Shown: piece by piece, positions 31,795 through 39,728 of the stretch
How positions within the stretch are numbered: the first letter of the stretch is position 1
Layout: every line of letters begins with the position of its first letter
From: Syntrophaceae bacterium
GTDB lineage: Bacteria > Desulfobacterota > Syntrophia > Syntrophales > UBA5619
NCBI GenBank assembly: GCA_003141195.1
Contig: PLLC01000108.1
Location: 1 to 60,115 of the forward strand
Length of the DNA: 60,115 bases
Direction: 5' to 3'
Translations under genes and position numbers: made by a program
Notes under the pieces: generated by a model
Databases searched by the model: none
What the model was told of the DNA's origin: nothing
The model's input: only the letters and a program-made list of their open reading frames with translations

Positions 31795-32997
31795 TCACAG
31801 GCGGCTCCGGACCTTCTCCGCCATCGTTTTCCCGAGTTCATAACAGCGGGCGAGGACCTCGGCGTCCGGCACGTTCTTCACGCGGATCCCCTCCTCCGCC
31901 ATCTCGACCTTCATATCCGCCAAGATCTCCTCGATCTCCTTCACTGCCTCCCCGCTCCAGCCGTAGGATCCGAAAGCGGCGCCGATGAGGTTCCTCGGCT
32001 TCAATCCCTTGAGATAGGTCAGGATGTCCGCCATGTTCGGGAGCAGGTGGTTGTTGAGCGTCGGCGAACCGACGGCGAGCGCCCCGGCGCCCAGAAGTTC
32101 ATAGACGACATCGCTCCGGTGCACCTCGTCCATCGACATGAGCTTGACGCGCAGCCCTCCCGCCGCGAGCCCTTCGCTGACCGCCCTGGCCATCCTTTCC
32201 GTGCTGTGCCACATCGTCGCATAGACAACGACCGCCTTCGCCTCCGGCTTCTGGGCGGCCCATTTCGCATAGCTCCCGATGATCCCCCCGGTCTCTTTCC
32301 GCCAGATCGGCCCATGGTCCGGGGCGATGGTCCGGAAGGAGAGGCCCGCGGTGGTCACTCTTTTGATGAGCTTCAGAACCAATGGCGAGTACGGCAGGAT
32401 GATGTTCGCATAGTAGGTCGCCGCCTCGTAGGCCAGTACCGCCGGGTCGCACTCGTCGGCGAACCGCTCCAGGGAGGCTAAATGCATCCCGAAGGCATCC
32501 TGGGAAAAGAGGAGTTGCTCCTCGTTCAGATAGGAAAACATACTGTCTGGCCAGTGGAGCATCCGGGTCTCCAGGAACGTGAGGGAGCGATTGCCGAGGC
32601 TGAGCGTCTCCCCGTCCTGGACGGCCGTGATCTCCCGGTCGAGAGGAAAGAGCTCCTTGAGGGTTTTCGCACCCACGGCGGAGGCGAATACCTTCTTTGG
32701 GTTCACCGCCGCAACCACCTCCGGGAGGGACCCGGAGTGGTCCATCTCCGAGTGGTTGGAGACGATGTAGTTGATCTTTTCCGGATCGACGACGGAGGCG
32801 ATGCGGGCCATCATCTCCTCCCGGAAGGGGGCCTTCACCGTATCGATCAGCGTGATCTTGTCCGCGAGGATCAGATAGGCGTTGTAGGTGCTCCCCCGCC
32901 TCGTCTGATAACCGTGAAAATCACGGATATTCCAGTCGATGGCGCCGACCCACCAGACATCCTCCGTCACCGGAACCGCCTTGAATGTGTTCTTCAT
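31795..32997 (-). CDS. Flavodiiron protein (rubredoxin:oxygen or NO reductase)
   Basis: Cytoplasmic scavenger reducing O2 to water or NO to N2O, 400 residues. The N-terminal metallo-beta-lactamase-like domain carries the diiron ligands SNHSEMDHSG near residue 82, a later MLHWPDSMFSY, and DHGPIWR. The C-terminal flavodoxin domain begins near 253 with VVVYATMWHSTERMA and includes AFGSYGWSGEA. It is the classic A-type two-domain form. First gene of the run fdp-rubredoxin-rubrerythrin-holin-mutS. O2 versus NO preference cannot be told from sequence. Confidence 0.95.
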   Translation of the reverse strand: MKNTFKAVPVTEDVWWVGAIDWNIRDFHGYQTRRGSTYNAYLILADKITLIDTVKAPFREEMMARIASVVDPEKINYIVSNHSEMDHSGSLPEVVAAVNPKKVFASAVGAKTLKELFPLDREITAVQDGETLSLGNRSLTFLETRMLHWPDSMFSYLNEEQLLFSQDAFGMHLASLERFADECDPAVLAYEAATYYANIILPYSPLVLKLIKRVTTAGLSFRTIAPDHGPIWRKETGGIIGSYAKWAAQKPEAKAVVVYATMWHSTERMARAVSEGLAAGGLRVKLMSMDEVHRSDVVYELLGAGALAVGSPTLNNHLLPNMADILTYLKGLKPRNLIGAAFGSYGWSGEAVKEIEEILADMKVEMAEEGIRVKNVPDAEVLARCYELGKTMAEKVRSRL

Positions 32998-33069
32998 CGT
33001 TTCACCCCTTTCGTCAGAATTCGCTAATATTTTCCAGCCCTGTCCGGTTAGGTTCTCGCAGATTTTGTT

Positions 33070-33090
33070 CCTCCCCTATCAAAGGGGAGG
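33070..33090. repeat. Short hairpin between iorB and the flavodiiron gene
   Basis: CCTCCCC (33070-33076) pairs with GGGGAGG (33084-33090) around a 7-base loop, in the gap upstream of the flavodiiron gene and downstream of iorB. It could help end the ior transcript. Confidence 0.4.
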
Positions 33091-33128
33091 GATAATTTTT
33101 TGTGGCAGAACTACCGACTAATCCCACC

Positions 33129-33773
33129 CTAAACCTCCCTCTGAGGGAGAGGGGATTTCAGGGCGACGGCCGCCTGGCCGATCGCGAAGGCGTGGAGGTT
33201 GGCCTCCACACGCGCGGCCGGCATCCATTCCCGGATCACCGTCTCAAAAAGTTCCCGGTCAATAGGAAGAACGCCCAGACCCGAGACGGCGCCGATCATG
33301 ACGATGTTTCCCAGGATGGGATTCCCCAGACGGATCGCCTCCTCCGTCGCGGCGAGAAAACGGGCCTCCGCCGCGAGCGCCGCGACCGTCTCCCGGATTT
33401 TCCCCTCCGACGGATATTCATCCTCGCCGGTGATCACGCCAACGGGGTAGATCGCGCGCAGGTTCACCAGGACTTTCACGGACGGGTTCCCGTAATCCGC
33501 AAGAACACGGATCGCCTCGATCGGTTCGAGGGCGACGATCAGATTGGCCATCCCTTTGGGAATCTGCGGACTCCAGACCGCCGTCGGCGAGACCCGGATG
33601 TGGCTCATGACCGAGCCGCCCCGCTGCGACATTCCGAAGGTCTCCCCAATCGTCACCCGGAACCCCTTCCGAACCAGCATATTCGACAACACCCGGGAGG
33701 CCATCACATTTCCCTGCCCCCCGACGCCCGTAATCACGATATTGTAAGGATCTTTCGTCAGATGCTCGGTCAT
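33129..33773 (-). CDS. iorB: Indolepyruvate:ferredoxin oxidoreductase beta subunit IorB
   Basis: Gamma-type domain subunit of 214 residues that with IorA converts aryl pyruvates plus CoA to aryl-acetyl-CoA, reducing ferredoxin. The N-terminus has NIVITGVGGQGNVMASRVL, then GMSQRGGSVMSHIR, typical of this family. The ATG at 33773 shares its A with the iorA stop. The last residues (SPLPQREV) are encoded in a CTCCCT/AGGGAG palindrome near 33138-33152, hinting that a repeat shaped the 3-prime end. Confidence 0.92.
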   Translation of the reverse strand: MTEHLTKDPYNIVITGVGGQGNVMASRVLSNMLVRKGFRVTIGETFGMSQRGGSVMSHIRVSPTAVWSPQIPKGMANLIVALEPIEAIRVLADYGNPSVKVLVNLRAIYPVGVITGEDEYPSEGKIRETVAALAAEARFLAATEEAIRLGNPILGNIVMIGAVSGLGVLPIDRELFETVIREWMPAARVEANLHAFAIGQAAVALKSPLPQREV

Positions 33774-35713
33774 TACTTCGCCGCCTCCTCGCTCCGGATC
33801 GCCCCGGCAGGGCAGATCCCGGCGCAGAACCCGCAACCGGCGCAGATCACCTCGTCGATCTCGGCCTTTTTCCTCTCCCGGTTCCAGAGGAGCCCCGGGC
33901 ACCTGAAGATCCGCGTGCAGAGGCGGTTGCAGCCGCAGGCCTCTCCCCGGCAGAGCGCCTCGTCCACCCGCACGAGGAACCTCTTCTTCACTTTCTTCTC
34001 CGGGGAGAGGGCGCAGGATTGCTTCAGGATGAGGACCTTCACCCCCGGCTCTTCCAACAGGCGGTTCAGTGTCACCCTTGTTCCAATCAGATCGAAGGGG
34101 TCCCCAATCGTCACCGGAACACCCATCGCCCCGCAGAGGGCGGCGATATCGACCTTCGGGGAGGCCTCCCCCATGGCGTTCACATCGAGTCCCGGGTGGG
34201 ACTGAAATCCCGTCATCGCCGTTCCGCTGTTGTCGAGGGCGATAAAGGTGATGTCTGCGTTCTGGTGGACGGCGTTGATCAGGGCGGGGATGGCCGCGTG
34301 GTAGAAGGTCGAATCCCCGCAGACGGCCAGCACCGGCTGCTCCATGCCGAACGGCCCCAATTTGCCGAACCCGGAGGCGATGCCTGTCCCCGACCCCATC
34401 GCGTGAAGCGTTTTTGCCGTATGGAAACCGGCCGCGGGGAAGAGGGAGGCCATCGCATAGCAGCCGATGTCCCCGCAGACAAATCCGCCGCGGTGGTCGC
34501 GCTGGAGCGCCTCGCGGATGCCCCAGAAAGAGGCGCGGTGGGGACAGCCGGGGCAGAAGGTCTGCTCGCGTTTTGGCAGAGCGGCCGTGAGCGCCCGGAG
34601 CTTCTCTCTGTATTCCGCGGGAATTGCGGGCGGGTCGATCCCCAGGATCTGGCCGACGGCGGCGGCCACAAGGTCCGGATTCAGTTCCCCGACCATCGGG
34701 AGGGTTCCGTCGTTCTTCCCGTAAAAGGTCTTGATCCCGATCTCCCGCGCCTGCTCCGCGGCGAGGATCTTGACCTGGTCTTCGAGAAACGGGAGCACCT
34801 CCTCGACGATCAGGACCTTCTCGGTCCTACGCAGATGCCTTTTCAGAAGCGCCGGAGGCAGCGGCCACGTCGTCCCGAGCTTGAGGATGCCCGCGCGACC
34901 CTCCGCGCGGAGGAGCGATATGGCCTCCCGGCTGTAGAGCGTGCAGGCGCTGCTCGTGATGATGAGGAGCTCCGGCGTCTCCGGTCCTTCATAGGTATTG
35001 AAGGGACTATCCTCGAAGAGCGCAGCCGCCTTCCGGAGTTTTTCCTGCTGGAGACGGTGCTTCTGAATCACCGGGGCGCTGGTCACCGGTCCGCGGTCGG
35101 GATCGGAAACCGGTCCGTCGCAGAGGAATTGCGCCTTTGCCGTCACGGCCGGCAGGGGTCCCAGGACAACGTTTCCGCTTGCGTGCGACATCCGGGTCAC
35201 GCTGCGGACCATGACAACGTTCCGAATCGCCTCCGAAAGGTCAAAGGCCCAGCGGGTCATCTCCTTCGCCTCCCAAAAGTCCGCCGGTTCAAGAAGCGGG
35301 ATCTCCATGAGCCGCGCGAAATGGCGGGATTCCCCCTCGTTGACGCTGGAGAGGGCCCCGGGATCGTCGCAGGAGACGAGAATCATCCCGCCCCGCGTTC
35401 CAGACCCGGTCAGGTGGAGCAAAAAATCGGAGGCAACGTTGACTCCGTTCTGCTTCATGACGCAGAGGGAGCGGAGTCCCGCAAAGGAGGCCGCCGCAGC
35501 GACCTCCATGGCCACCTTCTCGTTGGTGGACCACTCCACATAGAGCTTCCCCGCCTCCGAAAAGCGCGAGAGCGTCTCGATAATCTCCGAAGAAGGGGTG
35601 CCGGGATAGCCGGCGGCAACCCGCACCCCGGCCTCCAGGGCGCCGCGGGCGATGGACTCGTTCCCCATCAGCAAAACTTCGGCCCCTTCCTTCTGTTCGC
35701 GATCCATGGACAT
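33773..35713 (-). CDS. iorA: Indolepyruvate:ferredoxin oxidoreductase alpha subunit IorA
   Basis: Thiamine-diphosphate subunit, 646 residues from the ATG at 35713 (GGAGG six bases upstream). The N-terminal pyrimidine-binding region has GNESIARGALEAGVRVAAGYPGTPSSEI. The central TPP domain is FCPGCPHRASF with GDIGCY, and then GDSTFYHAAIPAL. The C-terminal ferredoxin part has the altered CRGEACGCNRLC cluster and ICAGCGFCAGICPAGAI. Deeply anaerobic enzyme of aromatic amino acid breakdown. It pairs logically with the phenylacetate-CoA ligase at 50 kb. Confidence 0.95.
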   Translation of the reverse strand: MSMDREQKEGAEVLLMGNESIARGALEAGVRVAAGYPGTPSSEIIETLSRFSEAGKLYVEWSTNEKVAMEVAAAASFAGLRSLCVMKQNGVNVASDFLLHLTGSGTRGGMILVSCDDPGALSSVNEGESRHFARLMEIPLLEPADFWEAKEMTRWAFDLSEAIRNVVMVRSVTRMSHASGNVVLGPLPAVTAKAQFLCDGPVSDPDRGPVTSAPVIQKHRLQQEKLRKAAALFEDSPFNTYEGPETPELLIITSSACTLYSREAISLLRAEGRAGILKLGTTWPLPPALLKRHLRRTEKVLIVEEVLPFLEDQVKILAAEQAREIGIKTFYGKNDGTLPMVGELNPDLVAAAVGQILGIDPPAIPAEYREKLRALTAALPKREQTFCPGCPHRASFWGIREALQRDHRGGFVCGDIGCYAMASLFPAAGFHTAKTLHAMGSGTGIASGFGKLGPFGMEQPVLAVCGDSTFYHAAIPALINAVHQNADITFIALDNSGTAMTGFQSHPGLDVNAMGEASPKVDIAALCGAMGVPVTIGDPFDLIGTRVTLNRLLEEPGVKVLILKQSCALSPEKKVKKRFLVRVDEALCRGEACGCNRLCTRIFRCPGLLWNRERKKAEIDEVICAGCGFCAGICPAGAIRSEEAAK

Positions 35714-35820
35714 CCGGTTCCTCCACGTTTGCCGTCTACCGTTGATGAACTCGAAAAGTCTGCTTTCACCTCGGATTGTCATTCCCGCGAAAGCGAAAAT
35801 CCGGTCATATTGAACAGTTT

Positions 35821-35850
35821 ATCATTCCCACGCTCCGGCGTGGGAATGAT
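35821..35850. repeat. Perfect 30 bp hairpin, dispersed-palindrome type
   Basis: Arms 35821-35833 and 35838-35850 (beginning ATCATTCCC) around TCCG. Just upstream, 35778-35793 holds TCATTCCCGCGAAAGC, which recurs in inverted orientation in the element at 51473-51536, so this is one family of repeats. Confidence 0.7.
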
Positions 35851-35925
35851 GACTTACGCCATTTCCACGTTCCCTTCGCTCGTTCGAGCACGGCGAAACC
35901 TCCCGTCGCTGATCCTGCGAGTGTC

Positions 35926-37056
35926 TCACCCCGCCTGCCCAGTCCGCTCGGCGGTATTGCCCCGCCCGGCAAGCCAGATCGCCGCCGTCCTTTTCTTCCC
36001 CAAGGAGGCCGCCTTCAATTTCTCCAAATTCCCCGGCGGTGTCGCACGGAATTCGAGAACCCCCAGGCGGCGGGCCAGCTCCAGGAGATCCATTCCCCGT
36101 TCCGTCCGGACAATCACCTGGTTCCAGGAGCGCGCCGTCTCCCAGCCCTCCGGAAGCCTGGCCGACCCCACCGAGAGGTCGCTGAATTCCGCCGTCATGT
36201 CTCCACAGGTGCGGCAGGACTCCCGGACGCAGGGGTCGACCTCGTCGAGCGAGATCCGGATGGTTTCTCCGGTCGTGTAAACCTCAAGGGTATGATAACA
36301 GCTGGGCGGGATATCCATCCCCGTCACCCGGGCGAGATCCGTTTTTTTCTTCAGCAGAGCGGCAAGTTTTTGCCAGGATAGAGCCCAACCGCAGAAGAGC
36401 CCGACGACGAGATGGAGCTTTTCAATGCCGTTTTCGGCGGCAGACACCGGCTGTGTGCGCATCTTGGCGAGGGCCAGCGCCTGGCAGGGCGTGGCCACGA
36501 CGCCGATCTTCGCCGCATTCCCCAGGCAAACCCGGTTGAATTCGGCCACAGTGGGTGAAACGACGAAACGGCTACTTCCCTGCATTCCGGCCGCTTCCGG
36601 GTCGCGGACCGTGATGCTGCGGGGGAGAATCCCCTCCCCTTCCCCCGCGAGGATGGCCGTATCGATGAGGCCCTCCCGAAGGGCAAGCGCCATGAGCGCG
36701 GTCACGGTTCCGCCGTGCTGCGCCCGTCGCCGGACGCCCTCATCCGTCGCCCGGGTGATGAAAAATCCCTTCACCGCCCCGAGTTCGGGGGTGCAAACGG
36801 TTTCATTATAGAGCCTGCTCCGCAGGGCGGCCAGGTCTGTAGGCGTCCGCGGGCAGGCGGCATAACACCGTCCCTGGGCAAGGTCGCAGGCATGGAGGAC
36901 CACCGTCCGGTCGTGATAGACGGTCTGATAGGGGCAGAGGCCGACGCAGGCGCCGCAACCCGTGCAAAGACCGGCGCCGAGGACCTGTTCATCGAGCTCC
37001 TTCTGCCCTCCCTTGCCGCTTTCCTGCTCCGCCGGATCTGATTCCCAATCCCGCAT
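35926..37056 (-). CDS. FrhB-like iron-sulfur flavoprotein (coenzyme F420 hydrogenase/dehydrogenase beta subunit family)
   Basis: Protein of 376 residues. A 4Fe-4S site GLCTGCGACVGLCPY is near residue 30, with further cysteines (HACDLAQGRCYAACP). The FrhB N-domain has RAQHGGTVTALMALALREGLID, and the C-domain has GVVATPCQALALAKM, GLFCGW and CRTCGDMTAEFSDLSVG. The family moves electrons between ferredoxin and a flavin or F420. F420 use is not implied here. It lies 212 bases upstream of iorA on the same strand and may serve as its redox partner (inference). The gap contains palindromic repeats. Confidence 0.82.
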   Translation of the reverse strand: MRDWESDPAEQESGKGGQKELDEQVLGAGLCTGCGACVGLCPYQTVYHDRTVVLHACDLAQGRCYAACPRTPTDLAALRSRLYNETVCTPELGAVKGFFITRATDEGVRRRAQHGGTVTALMALALREGLIDTAILAGEGEGILPRSITVRDPEAAGMQGSSRFVVSPTVAEFNRVCLGNAAKIGVVATPCQALALAKMRTQPVSAAENGIEKLHLVVGLFCGWALSWQKLAALLKKKTDLARVTGMDIPPSCYHTLEVYTTGETIRISLDEVDPCVRESCRTCGDMTAEFSDLSVGSARLPEGWETARSWNQVIVRTERGMDLLELARRLGVLEFRATPPGNLEKLKAASLGKKRTAAIWLAGRGNTAERTGQAG

Positions 37057-37122
37057 GATGCCGCTCCACCTCCGCCGTTCCGATATCCGGATATGGCTCC
37101 TTCTTCCCGATTGATCGGTTGC

Positions 37123-37153
37123 ATTCTAACACGAGCTGCCGTTTTTCTGTCAA
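37123..37153 (-). promoter_or_regulatory. Possible promoter of the FrhB-like gene
   Basis: On the minus strand TTGACA (37153-37148), then TAGAAT (37128-37123). The boxes are strong but the spacer is 19 bp, longer than ideal. Confidence 0.5.
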
Positions 37154-37211
37154 CCCAAAATCACGGAAAAAAGATAATGAAGATTCTTCGATTTTTTATG
37201 CAAGACACATG

Positions 37212-37240
37212 TTGACAAAGGTCTTCTCTTATATTATGAA
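37212..37240 (+). promoter_or_regulatory. Promoter of tRNA-Asn
   Basis: TTGACA at 37212-37217. A TATGAA at 37235-37240 gives a 17 bp spacer; an overlapping TATTAT at 37232 would give 14. The start would be about 15 bases before the mature tRNA. Confidence 0.55.
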
Positions 37241-37260
37241 GTCCCTCCAATAACCGATAT

Positions 37261-37336
37261 TCCCCAGTAGCTCAGTCGGTAGAGCAGATGGCTGTTAACC
37301 ATCGGGTCCGTGGTTCGAGTCCGCGCTGGGGAGCCA
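37261..37336 (+). tRNA. tRNA-Asn (anticodon GTT)
   Basis: A 76-base cloverleaf. Acceptor arms are TCCCCAG/CTGGGGA, the discriminator is G and CCA is encoded. The D arm is GCTC...GAGC. The anticodon stem GATGG/CCATC holds loop CTGTTAA with anticodon GTT. The T arm is TCCGTGGTTCGAGTCCGCG-like. GTT reads Asn codons and is a queuosine-type anticodon. The decayed island begins right after its 3-prime end. Confidence 0.97.
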
Positions 37337-37847
37337 AAATTCAATCCGCCAACTTCGGCGGTGCTTGTTTAACGCGAGACCCCGTGGGATGACCCCCTCG
37401 GGGTCTTGTCGTTTCCACCGCATTCGCGCCCACTTACGGCGTTCCGCACATCCCTCGTGACTCTCCATTTCGACGCGCTCCGCCTGGGATCCGGGTGCAA
37501 CCGTGGGGGTTGCGCGCGCTCACCGAAAATGTCCTCTCCGAATTCTCCCGTTCTCCGTTTTTCGAGTCGCCTTGTTTAACAGCCCGGTTGCATCCGGGCA
37601 CCCGCTTCGACGTTTCGAACTCCTCTCCGGTAGGTATCCGCCGGAAGCCGGACCAGGCGCGTCCGGCGAAAGCGGATTACCAGACAGCGGAATCGGCCGT
37701 GAGAACGGAGACCGTTGTGGGTGCCGACGACATCGCCTTCGGGTGGTGTCGGGCGGGCTCCAACGGCCCCTCTCGACGGCCAGTTCATCCCGCCCCGGCG
37801 GCATCCACGGCGGTCCCCCTCCGCGGCCTCCCGCAAAGGAGGACCGG
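37337..37847. other. Gene-poor stretch after tRNA-Asn with terminator-like hairpins
   Basis: This 511 bp stretch has no convincing gene. CCGCC/GGCGG at 37346-37361 followed by a T-rich tail, and AGACCCCG/CGGGGTCT arms (37377-37384, 37399-37406), could terminate the tRNA transcript. The rest shows no protein-like frame; short open frames overlap each other in several phases, as expected of decayed or random high-GC sequence. Confidence 0.5.
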
Positions 37848-38070
37848 ATGCAGGCCAACGAACACGTCCCAGTCTCGCTTGACGAGGTGATATCGGAGAT
37901 CGCAACGAATCCTGGCCCGAGGCTACATGCGCCACCGCAACGGCCGCCGACTCGCCCCCGATTCGGATCGCCGGGCGGTGCATGTGACGAAAGTCGAAGA
38001 ATCTGAGGCGTTTACGGAGAAACGCCTTGATTCTTCGGCCCACCGAAGTCTTCATTCATTCACGATTTAA
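37848..38070 (+). pseudogene. Small mobile-module gene broken by a single-base insertion
   Basis: An ATG at 37848 follows a perfect AAAGGAGGACCGG site and begins MQANEHVPVSLDEVISEIAT. Near 37907-37909 the frame shifts. Dropping one A of the AA at 37908-37909 joins it to ILARGYMRHRNGRRLAPDSD, which runs to a TAA at 38070. The restored product of about 73 residues resembles, from memory, small proteins encoded just before DUF2924 genes in recombinase modules. That family link is uncertain; the frameshift itself is a direct reading. Confidence 0.6.
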
Positions 38071-38139
38071 CGCCTCCGATACTGCGGCGCGGACGGACCG
38101 CCCGCCGGGAGCGAAGCCCCTGAACCAAGGAGGTTTCGG

Positions 38140-38391
38140 ATGGAAGCAACGACTTATCAAGAGGTCCAGGGGCTCTCCCGGATGACCGTCGGAGAACTCC
38201 GGGAGAAGCACCTCGATGTCTTCGGCGAGGAGACCCACTCCTACCACAAGGAGGTCCTGCGCAAGCGCATCGCCTGGCGGCTCCAAGCCCTGGCCGAGGG
38301 CGACCTTTCGGAGCGGGCACTGCCTTTACCGCCGCGTCCTGGTTCCGGTAAGTATCTCTGGGCAGGCCTCCTGGGCATGGGTATACGTTAG
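38140..38391 (+). pseudogene. Truncated DUF2924-family gene
   Basis: An ATG at 38140 after GGAGGTTTCGG starts an 83-residue frame. Residues 15-60 (MTVGELREKHLDVFGEETHS, then RIAWRLQALAEGDLSERA) match the N-terminal half of DUF2924 proteins, which usually run to about 140-170 residues beside site-specific recombinases. After SERA the similarity stops and the frame continues into unrelated proline/glycine-rich sequence, so the 3-prime part is missing. No recombinase is present. Good evidence of a decayed mobile element beside a tRNA. Confidence 0.7.
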
Positions 38392-38453
38392 CGACCCCAA
38401 TGGCCGGGGTTTGAGACCCCTCCTGAGCGGAACTTGGCCTGAAGGAACCCGGT

Positions 38454-38472
38454 AGTTTGCCAGCGGCAAACT
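38454..38472. repeat. Short perfect hairpin
   Basis: AGTTTGCC (38454-38461) and GGCAAACT (38465-38472) around AGC, at the boundary between the DUF2924 remnant and the AT-rich promoter region of the HTH gene. No T run follows, so it is not a standard terminator. Confidence 0.45.
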
Positions 38473-38536
38473 GAATCCTCGCATGCAGGAGATTTCCGAA
38501 GATCCGGAATTCCGTCGTTTATTTTGTTGTTTGTCC

Positions 38537-38565
38537 TTGACTGAATATGGCCATTTATGTATATT
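38537..38565 (+). promoter_or_regulatory. Promoter for the HTH-brxA-fic unit
   Basis: TTGACT at 38537-38542, a 17 bp spacer, TATATT at 38560-38565. The surrounding 150 bases are clearly more AT-rich than the flanks. Confidence 0.65.
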
Positions 38566-38662
38566 TCTATCCGGTATCGTTGGTGTTCGTAGGCATCTGA
38601 CCGACCTGCCTGCCATGACACATTCGATACAGGGAGAACCTGGCTAAAAGGAATAAAATGAA

Positions 38663-38884
38663 ATGACTGCTGAAGAACGATGGGTTGGGGTCGAGGATGT
38701 CGCCAAGCATCTCGGCGTCAACAAGGACTCCGTGTATCGATGGATAGAGAAGATGGGTTTGCCGGCCCATCGTGTCGGACGGCTTTTCCGGTTCAAGATT
38801 TCGGAAGTCGACGAATGGGTCCGCGCTGGTGGAGTGAGTGAGGCGAGCGCTCCATCTTCTACGGAAAAGAAAACTGATGAATAG
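38663..38884 (+). CDS. Helix-turn-helix protein of the excisionase/MerR-like type
   Basis: Protein of 73 residues. The winged HTH spans about residues 6-55: VEDVAKHLGVNKDSVYRWIE, then LPAHRVGRLFRFKISEVDEWV. This is the DNA-binding excisionase family used by phage and island regulators and also found ahead of BREX operons. The start at 38663 follows AAAAGGAATAAAATGAA, a modest site. It overlaps the next gene by eight bases, so it probably regulates that unit. Confidence 0.88.
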   Translation: MTAEERWVGVEDVAKHLGVNKDSVYRWIEKMGLPAHRVGRLFRFKISEVDEWVRAGGVSEASAPSSTEKKTDE

Positions 38885-39728
38885 GCCAATTAGCAAGACA
38901 AACCCGTCTGAGAGAACTGCCGCTAAGGTCGAGAGCGACCTTCGAAGGAAGAGCGCGATCACCGCGGCACCGCCATACAGCAGCAAAATTATCAAGGCAG
39001 GAGCTCTTCTTCCTGACACAAAAGCGCTTCTGTCCGCATGGGACCCAGCATTGTCCGTCAGTGAAAATCTCCAACACGTGCATCGCCAGAACCTATTAGG
39101 TAAGACCTCACGGTCGCGGGCCGAGGATATCCTTGCGATTTTCCGGCAACGATATCTGGCTGAAGAAACCGTTGCTCGGGCTTTGGCGACCATTGTGAGA
39201 CGTCAGTCCAACGGTAACACCCTTGATCGGATTCTTTATTTCCACGCAGTGCGCGCCGACTCGCTCTTGCACGATGTAGTGATTGAGCTTCTGGCGCCAA
39301 ACTGGGCACGGGGCGCCATGGAAATAGATGCCCTGGAAATTGAGTCGGCATTGATAAAATGGGTTGAGGAAGGGAAGACTTCAGGCACCTGGGGTGATTC
39401 TACTGTACGACGGGTCACACAAGGAGTGCTCTCAACCCTCCGCGATTTCGGCGTCCTGCAAGGCGTAGTCAACAAACGTATCGCTCCAGCCTACTTGTCC
39501 GTACAAGCTTTTGCTTACATCGCTTTTTACTTGAGACAGCACCAACCTTCGGGAACCAAACTGCTTGACCTGGTTGATTGGAAGCTGTTCTTCCTGCCCC
39601 ATGAGGGAGTGGAGCGGTTTTTTCTGGAAGCGCATCAGCATGGACTGCTTGAGTACCACGTTGCGGGCAGCGTCACTCGCTTGACGTTTCCTGGAGGCCG
39701 CGGCATTGTCCGAGGTCTGGGTGCGTGA
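38877..39728 (+). CDS. brxA: DUF1819 protein BrxA (BREX component), C-terminus probably replaced
   Basis: Protein of 283 residues from the ATG at 38877. The DUF1819/BrxA pattern is clear: [73 protein letters not shown] and [15 protein letters not shown]. BrxA is a small DNA-binding member of BREX phage-defence systems. Near 39690 the expected end (hydrophobic strand, then SLEE-type helix) gives way after LTFP to [11 protein letters not shown], which is the fic sequence read in another frame. No brxB, brxC, pglX, pglZ or brxL is nearby. I see this as the 5-prime relic of a BREX operon; family call is confident, activity is not. Confidence 0.75.
   Translation: MNRPISKTNPSERTAAKVESDLRRKSAITAAPPYSSKIIKAGALLPDTKALLSAWDPALSVSENLQHVHRQNLLGKTSRSRAEDILAIFRQRYLAEETVARALATIVRRQSNGNTLDRILYFHAVRADSLLHDVVIELLAPNWARGAMEIDALEIESALIKWVEEGKTSGTWGDSTVRRVTQGVLSTLRDFGVLQGVVNKRIAPAYLSVQAFAYIAFYLRQHQPSGTKLLDLVDWKLFFLPHEGVERFFLEAHQHGLLEYHVAGSVTRLTFPGGRGIVRGLGA

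Noticed and set aside
34019-36280. A 753-codon plus-strand frame opposite iorA
   Set aside because: Low-complexity basic and acidic text with no motifs, while iorA on the other strand has full cofactor motifs.
35926-37056. True F420-reducing hydrogenase subunit
   Set aside because: No other Frh subunits or F420 genes are visible; only the family resemblance is claimed.
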